A stretch of 64,000 bases of DNA from Diorhabda sublineata (Eukaryota > Arthropoda > Insecta > Coleoptera > Chrysomelidae): positions 9,987,001 to 10,051,000 of the forward strand of contig NC_079477.1 of NCBI RefSeq assembly GCF_026230105.1, in the 5' to 3' direction. The position numbers were made by a program, and so were the translations under genes. Position 1 is the stretch's first letter. Every line of letters starts with the position of its first letter. The notes under the pieces are model-generated. The model did no database searches. It was not told where the DNA came from and was given only the letters and a program-made list of their open reading frames with translations. This document shows, one piece after another, positions 30,001-42,500 of this stretch.

Positions 30001-33000
30001 CAGTTAATTTCATACGATTTGTATTCTTTATTTTGAAATGAATATTAGTTTACGTGTAATGAAATTCGTGAGCGACAATACTTATATTAAAATTAATCTC
30101 TTTTTTCAATTTTGAATTGTTCTTTTCCCTAAATTTCTCCGTTTCTCCGGTCCATAAATAATAAGATATAATATTTTTTCTCTTTGAGCTAAATAAAAAA
30201 TAGAAAACTGTAATGCGGACTACCTTTCTGTTGAAATTAACAACTTATGTTTGGTAAATAAACGTCAAGCAATCTTTTTTCAGTAGCAGAAGAGAACAAA
30301 TTTCCTTCTTTTACCCACTTCACTGGACTTGAAGTGTGAAATGTAATTCCACTGCAAATATAGTTTATAACGAAGTTCATTGAAATTAATACTGCATAAT
30401 TTATAATATCATTCTTTATATTTTCTAATTTTGACCTGTTAATTAATATTTGGTATTCTTACGTATTTATTTGTCCGCGACTAATAGTTTGTATTTGTTT
30501 GAAGATGCTTCAGACATAATACCTGCCCATAACATCAAATAAAATTCACCAAGAATACTTCAAAGCTCTATTGGATTTATTGAAAGATCAACATACAAGA
30601 TCAAAAAGATATTGTGCAGTATATGCGTTTTCCTCAACGATTTCTTTGTTCGAAAATTGTATGCGAAAGATCAAGACCAAATCCTTAAAAGATGTGGGAA
30701 ATGCAGAAAAGGATGAAAGCGCCAGAAATTGAGTGCCATAAATTTCGAGAGATTCATATATTTAGGGATAAAATGACGGAACAAAGTTCACCGTTTCAAA
30801 GAAAATGAATAAAAAGTTTAGCTAAAATGTGACATTTCATCACATAATATCTCGTACGAATAAAATGATAGAGGTCAAAACAGTAGCCTCATGTTGATAT
30901 TTCTCATGTTGATATTTCCGCATAAATTTGAATTTAATTTAGTGATTTGGATGGATAAAATGCACGGTATGAATTATATCACGAATATTTACTATGAGAG
31001 ATTCAAAACAGTTTTTGTGGATTTCTATCCTCCTTTAAGGTGCCTCCTGTTACGAATATGAAAATTCATATAAAAATTGAATTCTATATACTGCACAAAA
31101 ATCGTTAAAAACATTCTAACATTTACGAGAGCAGCTTGACGGAAAAGTAATTTTCCAATGAAAATGATACTTGAATATATACGTATACTATAAAATGTTC
31201 CACTTTTCTTATCGCTATCATAAACCGAAATATGTCTCAGTGAGAAATATCCCCCTTTATACTGGGACATACTTTTCCACATAAATTCTTTCACGTAAAA
31301 TTAATTGGGGACACTGTTTCTAAATGGAACAATACGTAAACCCTAATTATATAGTTTATGCAACTACCTACCGGTATCACAAAACATGGAAAAATACATT
31401 TTTATGCCTAAAATCGATTTTATTCATCAATGTAATATCCTTCAAGAGCGATAGGACCCTTCCAGCCGTTCTCTAACTTCTCGATGCCGTGCTTGTAGAA
31501 GGATCTGTCTTTTGAGCTGAATTTCTAACCGGAACATTTTTTGAGATCAGTGAATAGCCAGTAGTCACTGGGGATCATATCTGGAATATATTGTGAATGA
31601 GAAAGCAATTGAAAGTATAATTATTTCAATTTAACCATCGTTGCCATCGACTTGTGAATCGGTGCATTCTTGGTGAAACAGTGCTTTTTCTTCGACATAC
31701 GGCAGTTTTTCCTTATTTTTGCATTCAAACGATCCAACAACGATATGTAATATTCGTTATTGATTGTTTACCATACCATAACCCTCCTAGCTGACTGTTG
31801 TGCCTTTGGACACTTTGAAGGAGGTTCACCGGCTGTAGTCCATTCAGAAGATGTTGTTTTGATTTCAAAGTGAAGTAATGGATCCATGTTTCATCCATTG
31901 TCACATATCGACGCAACAATATCTGATTTAATACACATAAACATGGCCAAATACTGCGTTGAATCATGTTGTTGTTTTTGATCGAAGGTGAGTAAACGCG
32001 GCACACACTTTGAACAAAGCTTTCTCATGATCGAATGGTCATGCATAACACACCGCATTCTGATATCTTTACGGCCTCAGCTATCTCACACAATTTTATT
32101 CCACGATTAGATATTACCAATATGTGGACTTTTTTATATTTTCTCTTTCTTCAACTGGAAGACCAGAACGTTCGCCATCATCGGTGTCTGTATGACCACT
32201 TTTGAGTCCAGCAAACCAATAATAAATGGTTCTTTTCGATGGAGCAAAGTCCGGATACACTTGAGAAGCCATTGTTCTGAAAATAACAAAAGTAGATTCA
32301 CTCTAATGGCTGTCACTTTTTTCTGACTAATCGAAATGTTATGAAATTTTACACATAGTAGTCTTTTGAAACATCATATGGATTTGACAATGAAAGCGCC
32401 ATTTATGTGTCAGTCACACAACTTATTGTGGTTATGGGTTAAAAAAATTGGTATATCAAAAATTGGTTATGTTAGTTGAAAGATAACAGTTAACATAAAG
32501 GCCATCATATATTTAACTTTCCTAGCCAATGTAAAATTAAATATGCTTAATTATAATAGTAAACGTAGAGAACATTTCTTAACCAAAACTTTTAATCCAT
32601 ATAAAATATATTAAAATCTGCTAGCCATATGCCATACGGGGTTAATCTTTTGAATTTACGTCGGATAAAAGGTTCTACCACTAAGTTTTTGGCCAATTGA
32701 TTGGGGCAACAATGAAATGTTTCATTGAACTTTTCACTGATCACTTTAATTTCTTCTCTAACCGAGAGCACTTGTAGATTCCTAGCAATGAAGCACACCA
32801 ACTTTTGACTGAAATCTCTCGATAATATTTATGTTTAATATAGACGCTGAACCTCACAGCTGGATTCCATATATTGAAATATGTTTAAGTATGGTCTTGA
32901 ATACCAATAATTTATTCTTGATAGATCGTTGCGATTTTCCACCAATTATCTAATATAGTTGTCTAAGTTTAATCCCATGTACGTCGACGATTAGCGTGCA

Positions 33001-33501
33001 ATATCTACTTAGGCTATGAAAACATTGCCAGAATTTCCACACGACCCAACACTACCCGTAGTTTAATTGTTGCTTTTTTACCATGAACTATTGATTAATA
33101 TGGTTTAGAGTATTAAGTAATTTCTAGAAGCGTTGGTGATATTCATACTGAACACATCTAACCACGTTATCGTCTTCAGAGACTGAAGATAAGATAAGAA
33201 GCGTAGTCTCTGTAGTATTTGAACGGTTGTTGATCTCCCTCTTATGTGTTGAAATGATTTGTACATTTTCCCTAATTATTGCAAATTTTCCAGATGTTCC
33301 CATATTTTTACCCTTCGGAATTACTTTTATAACTTATTTTTTAGTTTTTCTATGAATTTTTCCCTCGTTTTTACCGATTCATCTGGACACTCTATTTATT
33401 TTTATTTCCTATGACATGGTTTTCTTTTCTCAATATTATTTATCTTGTCATCAATCCATTTTCTTTTTGTTTTTCTAATTGTTCAAGTGCACTTTTAGTT
33501 T

Positions 33502-33568
<67 letters not shown>

Positions 33569-36500
33569 TGTTGCCTAGAACGATATTTATTGAACTGTTT
33601 TACTGAATCAAATTTAAAGTTTGACTAGTTATAATCACTTCATTTCAGTTCAATTCAATTTTGTGATTTCCGGTTATTGAAATTTCCCTATTTCCACCTT
33701 GCTGTTTTATTGAAATGAGTAACTACCAGCAACAACTAATATTGTCGCGGAAGTGTTGCGAAAGCTATTCCTGTATATTAATGTGTAACTGGATGATTTG
33801 AAGATATAGCAATTTCCCACTCAATCATCCAAAATCTGCTTATATCTACCGTGCGTTTTGATCTAATTTAATTGAGTCGATGTAAACATACATTATCGTG
33901 AACAAACATCATTTGTATACTCTTTTATATATCATAGCATATGACGTTAATACTCCATTGCCTTCAGATCTATTTCTTCAAAAATTCGAAACATGTGGTT
34001 TCTTGACGATGAAAACCACTTTCAAATTGACGTACTGAAACATAGTTTCCCCAATAACTATATTGGACGGCAAGCATATTCCTAAAATAGTCTGAATTCT
34101 ATTTTCCTGTTATTCCGAGATGGTGATATTCATTGACAACAAAATTACATTAGTAATGTTTATCCGTACTTTAAGACTAAATTGAATGATTCTTACAAGA
34201 AGAAAGAAATTAATTCACTTTCATACTAAACACACTGTTTAGACTACCTCTAGATACACCAACACTTACAATTACACAGTCTCTGGCTGTTGAAATTTTT
34301 GTCTGGGCTGTGTTCAAAGCTCAATCAATGGCACTCTTACAATTAATTGAAAAAAGACTTACTACCAAGAAATTATTTGGAGTTGCAGCTGCTATCAGTT
34401 TACTAAATTAAATGGCACCTCACACCTTTCGACCTCTTTCTCTTTTCAATATGTGTAAAATCGCTATCGCAACTTAAAAAAGAATGCTCTTATATTGAAA
34501 ACATTTATTTCGTGAAAAAATCCTTTTGTAATCAAATATTGCTACAAAAATGCACCAAATTGTTTTTAATCTCGCCGATGCAATTGTCGCTACATATCAC
34601 CAGTTTTTGTTCTGTTCAAATACAAGAATCAATTTCATTAGCAAATCGCCCAGTTATTCCCTTACATCGCCAAAGGCATAAGATCCTTATTAGTGTCACT
34701 TACGTGAATATCAGAGTAATGAGAGCTGTCGAAGATGCGAGGTTGTATTGATACCTATAACAACAAACAATAAATTATTAAAACTGTCAGTGTAAAGTTT
34801 GACGTCACAAAAGTGAACCAGAGTTACGCAATAAATTAAAAGAAAAAAGATGTCCACCGTAATTGCAAAAATCGAAAAATTGGAGTATCGAGCCATCTCA
34901 AGTACCTGTATTTAAAAGGGTTAAAAGGTAAGCAGATTTACGAAGATATGCTTAATACCCTTGGTGATCAATGTCCTTCGTATGCGACCGTCAAAATTGG
35001 GCTACAAAAGAGGTAAATTTACCATTGAAGTTGATGACCGGCCAATTTCTGAGTCAGTCCCAGAAAATATCGATGGAGCTCATGACATAATTTTATCAGA
35101 CCGTCAAATTGAGCTAAAACGGATATCTGAAGCACTGAATATTTCATACGCGTTCATCATATAGTTCACGTCAATTTGGACATGAGAAAAATTGCTGCAA
35201 AATGGATCCCCAAATGTTTGAATGTTGACCAAAATCGTAGAGGGTAGAAACATCGCGTTCGATCTGTCCTCGATTTGAAAACGATGTAAACCTCTTAAAC
35301 TTAATTGTTGCTATGGATTAGTCTTGGGTACATTTCTACGATCCAGAAACAAAGCAACACTCGATGGAATGGCGACACTCTGGTTCTCCAAGACCTAGGA
35401 AGTTTCATGTCCAAAAATCTGCTGGAAAAGGTCTTGATTCAGTTTTTTGGGCTTGCCATGGAGTAGTCATGATTGATTTTCTGGATAATGGTAGAACAAT
35501 AACTGTAAATTACTATTCGACATTACTGATCACTCTACAGGAAAAAATTTAAGAAAAAAAGTTTAAAAGGTCGTAAATTTCCTTCCAACGAGGAGGTAAT
35601 AAAAGCTGTGGAGGTCTGGTTTGCAGAGCAAGAAGAAACATTCTTTTTGAAAAGTCTAGAGACGTTGCAGGTTCGCTGTAATAAATGTATCCAATTAAAA
35701 GAAGAATATGTTGAGTAATATTTGCCCATTTGCCCATTTCCAAATAAATAAAAATGGTGCATATGTCAGAATTTGAGGTAAATAATGATATTCTTTCATC
35801 GTTTTCATTGCTTTATTAACTTGTCTATGGTCATTTGGATTAGTTTTCATTTCATATTCAATAGATCGCATGTTTACAAGTACCAGTACGAAGATCGTGA
35901 TAGCTTAGTTTTGCGAGTCAAATTATCGAATGTCTCTTCTTATCCGTTACACTGTTTGCAATAGTTATACATTGTCACTCCCTATTTCTGAAGTCTTGTG
36001 CCAACAGTTCAATGATCGCTCCAATGGTCTTCTGAATTTGAATGTTTCGTGAATATTATTGCCTGTTTTGTGATCTCTGCAATAGTCACTCACCAAATTG
36101 CTAAGTACATTGTCCAATTACCTCTGCTCAACAAATACATCGCTAGTAGCACTGTTACTGTCTCTTGGGCATCCTCTCCTCCCATCCTACCTTTAGCCGC
36201 TTCTGAAGTACTTCTAATGGCTCTGGTGATTCCCAGTGCTACTATCCTGTCACTTTCGTGATATTTTTTTTTGTTTTTTGCTTTGTTCCTAATAGACCTT
36301 ACGATTGGTGTATATAACCAATATGTTACCTTTGGTCATATTCCCATTTTCCCCCAAACTCTTTACAAGGCTAGAAACTACAGCTTTTTCTTTTGATAGA
36401 CAAACTTCTTGTCCATTCAAATTTGGTGCAGTGTATTTTCTTCGGAATGATTAATAAATAAATCAATAGGAGTTGATAAATATCTTCTCTTTCCCAAAAT

Positions 36501-39500
36501 AAAATTATACATTCATCAAATATAATTGAATCAATTCCTTGACTAAATTACAAAACCAAACATATTTTTCAATAAACCAAATATAAAAGTTGATACCAAT
36601 CAAATATAAAGCTCATGAGTCAATATTCCATATTTTTGTTTAAAAAATAATCATCTATAATAAAATCGGTCGATCGATGTACATAATCTCATATAAACCA
36701 CGATTTCTCCATCATTAACACTTTCTACCCCTTCGTGTTCTAAATTAGCAGATGGTTATGAGGATATGATGTTGAAATTCTCCTATCTTAGATTTTCGTT
36801 GCTTTAGAACTCTAATCTTTAAATTAACCTGCACCCTATATATGATTTACGATGTTTCGTACATTTCCCTTCCTGTTAATCCTTAACGTACATACATTTT
36901 CAAAATGATGGATTCGATTTTAAATCAATCGATCTTCCTATTGAAGCGTTCTACATGTAACACGTACCTTGAATATTTCACGATAAAAGCTTGTCATTAC
37001 GTTATAAACTGGATTACCTATAAATTTCTACAGCATGGTATTTTAAAACTGTTTAGGTGAATACGAAACGAGCTTCCATTTGTTGAATTGCATCTGTATT
37101 AAAAATATAGAGTTAATTATAATAATTATGTCGCCAATCAAAACATAAAATGAATAGTTATTATTAATTCACTGGTAGACAAAAAACATTTTTTGCTGTA
37201 ACTGAATAGCATACTATCGTAGAAAGAATCTACTGACGTAATAACAAATTAAAGTATCTATTTGTGGCTAATTTTACTTCCTCCTTTCATATTATATATC
37301 CTCTCCTAGAAAACCAGAAGTTATCACCCATTTAGGCTGGATCCTACCGCACCGAATTTCTACTGATATCCTGGTGGAACGTCTCACTTTGCTCGTAGCT
37401 GACGGCTCCGAAATCAGTAAATAATGGTGAATGGAAATGAAGAAAATGAATTTTCAATGACATTCGGCATCCTATCAGTTTATAGTCATTTATAAGTTTA
37501 ATAACTATCTCTTCGTAGGTTATATCCATATTGTTGCTCAAAATCTAATCACTACAAATACGAATACGAAGCTCTAAGTTCTAGCGTGATAAGCTTTTCT
37601 GTAGAATTTACTTTGCACAGAAAGTTTCCAATTTGTCCTTCAATTAAAATATCATCCTCTAAATTGGTGCCTGGTCTCTGGTACTCGGAAATGGGCAAAT
37701 CCTGGTTAAAATTTGGGCCTTATTTATCTTGCGAATCCATAGACGCCGTGGGTACTAGTAAATTTACATTATGAGGAATAGGTGTTACGGTAGATTCAAA
37801 ATTTGGACTCTCTACTTTACGTTTGGAATTGCAAAAGTCCCACTTCTTTACTTCCTTTTCATAAACTGAACCAATGACATGCTACAAATGACACAGTACC
37901 CATGGAAAGTCCATCTCGATCTCCAATTATAATACCAAAATACAAATTATTTATGTCGTGTACTGACTAGAGTCGAAATTTCATAGAAACAATTTTTATA
38001 TATATTAGTATTTTCACCAAAAGCCCATTTTGTGTAAATGAGACTTGATGTTGTTACTGCTACACCAATATCATAATTATAACTCAAGTTCATTTTTCAT
38101 AGATACTATTAATATATGAATTGATATTTATTGAATTATAGGAATGGCAAAACGTTTTTAAATTTGTTCCATATGAAAGTGCATTTTAACAAGTAAAGAC
38201 TATCCCTATCTAACATTAACAATCGAATTGTGTAATTTTATGGTGAAGAAGCAATAAGCAAATAACGTATAGTGAACACCATATTTTTCAATCAGATGAG
38301 AAATCTTGTAAGAGCTGGAATTGAGCCTAGCACAAACTCATAGGATGTGGATGTGGAGCCTCACATGTCTTTAGTATTATCATTCTAACGGTGATCATTT
38401 ACAGGTGAAACAACTTAACTTCATTTCGTCACCACGAAAGAGCAACTATATATTAGATCGTTATCAACCAAGAAATTTTATGTAAATTCATGATAATCAC
38501 ATTCTGGAATTAATGCAGAACTTTATTGTTTGAATAAGTTACGCGACGACATGTCATTCTCTTGTAGACTAATTCCAGGAGGATTTTGTTACAACAAAGC
38601 AGGAATTGTTGCAACTGTTGATGTGGGAATTGTAGAGCTTCTTCGCATGCAGTTAATTTGGCTAATATTTCGTCTTTTCTAGAATTCAGGACCTGATTTC
38701 TAACAACAAAACAGGTTAAAAAAGTTGGGTTACTATCAATATCTGAGTACCCATGAAGATTATGTCGTAATGTTGTGAACTGAATAGAAACTAAATGAAA
38801 TAACAAAACCGACAATGTATTTTGTAAAATAATTTCATGTACTCCTTGGAATTATTTCTATTTCCACTTTTGTCATATAATGATATCGATTTTGTAATAC
38901 AAATAACTGAAATTTTTGTTATTAATCATTTTTTAGCGTGTAGACGAAAAACTTTGAACATAATAAAAAACTGACAACGGACAAAAAACTCTTGCTCCCT
39001 CAAATTTATGCAGAGCAAACAATTTCCTTGAACCGTCAAGCTCCTGTTACTAAATTTCCAGATTTTTGTTTGCTCTAGCTGGAAATGTGAACTCATCAAT
39101 GTTTCAATACAGGTCTTTCGTGAAAAAATTATGGTTTACCGGAATGAAAGAAAAGTATTTTATGAGAAAGCTGTAATTTAATAACGCTCGTAGACATTAG
39201 CGAGATGAAATTTTTCTTATTAAGTTCGAGCAAATATGGAATCCAACCACAATATTTAAAAAAACAATGATCCATGTGCAAAGCTTCTGGAAACTTTATA
39301 TCGTCAATAACGCCTTATTTTTAATGGCTCCTCAATTTTATTTTATGTGCTATTAATTGTCGACTCTAATTTTTTTCCTAAGGTGTTATGGTGTATCCAA
39401 GTTTCATCTGTTTTGCTGATTTCCAAAGTTGAATTATATTTTAAGGTATTTAAGTATTCGTTCGAATTTTGAAGGTGGACGAGCTTTTAATTAACATTTA

Positions 39501-42500
39501 GCAATAACACAAGCTTGCAAATAGATTTTTTATAAGTAGCTCCCCTAGAGTTAGAGTAGCGGTCACTAAGAGAAACATGGTGTATTCCTCAAATTACTTT
39601 TTCTATATTAAAATTGAGAGAAGTTTTAATTATTGAGTGATAAAAAATTTATCAACAAAAACATTAATCTTACACCTACTAGTAGTTGAAAACATTATTA
39701 AGAAACATGTTTCAGCGGCCTAATTCGGTCTTTATCAAAAAATGATTTGACAATGACAATTTGCGTAATTATATTAATCAAAAAGATCTTGAGGAAACTG
39801 TATTAAGCAAAGTTAATATAAATATTCCATTCTTTTTCCGTTATATACATGATTGCATTATTGTTGCACCAAAATATCAAATTTAAAACATGAAAAATTC
39901 AATTCTTATCACAAAAAACTGCAATTCACAATCGAAATCTACCAAAATAATATGATTAATTATCTTGATGTCACATTATAAAAAATTAATAAAAACATAT
40001 AAGAACAGAATCGTATGCTAAACCAACTTGGTTCTCCAAGATGAGAACCAAGTTGGTCTCATAAGAACTTCAATTCATGTCATCCTGTCATAAATATAAG
40101 TTTAACTGATGGATATATCCAACTATCAGACTCTGAAATTATATGCTTAGCTATTCAAAAAGCAAAAACTCCATTGAGAAAAAATAAAAAAAATGATGAC
40201 AACATATTCAAGAAAAGGATAAATAGATACTATAATCAATTGAGTAACAAAACAGAAACTAAACATCAAAACATAAGATATTTTCCTTTACCGTATGTAT
40301 AAGAACTTTCCCAACACAACAACTATCAAATTATTTTGATTAATATGATATTAGTATGAGTCATAAAGGAAATAATAAGTTATGCAAATATTCTACTGAA
40401 CTAAAATCTAAAACACCCAAAAACAAAAGGTGTAATATTATATATGGAGTACCTTGTAATGCTTGTGACGATGTCCACATAGGGCAGACATCTCAATATA
40501 TAGAAAGTAGACTAAGAGGTCATCAATGATAGAAAAAATAAAACTGCTTTAACGAACCATGAAATATCAAAAAATAAACATACAAACGCGAGATAATCCG
40601 AAAAAAAGTCAATTTGTGCAATTCTCATTTTATTATAAGAACACTTTTTTTTAATTAATTTGTAGGCTTATTTATATTTGGTAATTTACTTTTTTTTACA
40701 TAGCAGTTACCACTACAATTTGTAATGAAATATACTTTATTATTTTTAATTGCATTTACCAAATTGTGTCCGAATGTTTTTCAATACTAATTTTTCATAA
40801 ACGTAGTATTTTCATTTTTTTATGTAAAAAGCAAGCAGGAGAAGGTAAACCCTTTTATAGTTGAGTAATTCGAGTGGTGCTTGCCGTGTGGAGATGCCTG
40901 TAGATATTGATCTTGAATAATTGTAGATTGTAAGTGCTCGGGAAAGATGTGCTTTGGAAGCTAATTTCACACACTAGCATTTCTCCTAAGAAATGAGTCC
41001 CGATAAATTGAAGCTCTGGGCGTCTCCAGCGAACTCGAGGATCATGAGCCACGTCTGCCTGTCGAATAGGTCTTAAAAAAACTGCTCTAGTTGGACTATT
41101 TTTTTTGTTTGACAGCTCGAAAGAGCATTTGCCGTGGTAGTATCGGTGAAACAAAGTCAGGTCAGCGACCTTTCTTCTATGCTCCAGGCTGTCCAAGTTC
41201 TTGGTCAACTCTGGATCGCCTATAATTCGAACTCTTCTCTTCTGTATTAAGTCCGGAATCTTTAGGGTATGCTTGGGATCCGAGCTCCAAATGTGCAAGC
41301 AATACTCCAAAAATTGATGGATCTTGGGCTTGTAGAGGACTAATCCTCTACCGCTTCTAAGCGGTTGCAAGGTATATAGCTTTTTGGTCTTAAAGAGGGC
41401 TTAAGCTGAAGCTGTCTTGGCTAAATCAGCCACGTGATTATGCCAGGACATATTGCTTCCAACCTCAATACCCAACAAGCGAATTTGTGGTGATGGTGAA
41501 ATTTTATGTCCAAACAAGGTGAGCTGCAGTACCAGCCTTCTTTGTAATAATAGCAGCCTCAGTTTTAAAAAAACAGATCAAGTCTTTATTCAATTTTTTT
41601 GTTGTAATTTTTTTGTGCCTATTGTAAAATTGAATGTTATCGAGTTGAGAAGTTTGCGACGTAAGCCGACGTTATACGAGTATTAGAACTAATATATTAG
41701 TCAGATTTATTAAAAATTTTGAAAAGTGGTATCAGAAACACGGAGGAAACTAATAATGAATCACCGCAGCGAAAGTACAAATTATCGTATAATTATAAAC
41801 TCGAAATGATAATAATACACCAATTCGTATAAACATTTCATAATTATAAATAAAGAGGTAACTGTAAAAGTATATTGAAGATAAGATGTAGTGAAGAATC
41901 AGCCAAATTCATACATAATCACAATCATAATCATCAATCCAGTGACAAATAAATGAGCGTTATATTAAAACAAATTACGCGGTAGTCCTTTGTATATCTT
42001 ATTATATTGTTCAATCGTATATACGAGTATATATCAAACAAATTCACTCAATGTGCACATGCTTCAAATTTTTTAATGAATTTATCACTTGATATTTCTA
42101 TGTTTCATACGGTCTCCGTTGATAAAAAGTAATTTGAAGTGAGAGTGATAAGTGAGAGTGATGTAACTTGAAGAGATTTCCAGTAGGGACAGGATATCAG
42201 GAAAATTGTCAGTGACAAATTCATTCGTTAATATCGAAACTAAAAGACGGGAATTCCTAAATTAAATTCAACTAGACATAATCAATCTTCAAAATGTAAA
42301 ATAAACGTGGAACGTGACCCCATACCTGCGAATATTCAATATAAATTTCATGACGTATGAATTAGTCAATATGAATTGTTTGGAGCTTTTGAAATCAACA
42401 TACAGTGTAGTCCGTTCAATACGACTTTGAATTGAAATTTCTCATATCTTGTTTTTGATGATAATACATGATTAAAATGGTAATGTTCGAAAATGGGGTC

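Noticed and set aside
32592..32801. piggyBac-type transposase fragment on the minus strand
   Set aside because: Only a loose resemblance in a few residues; no diagnostic Asp-containing motif.
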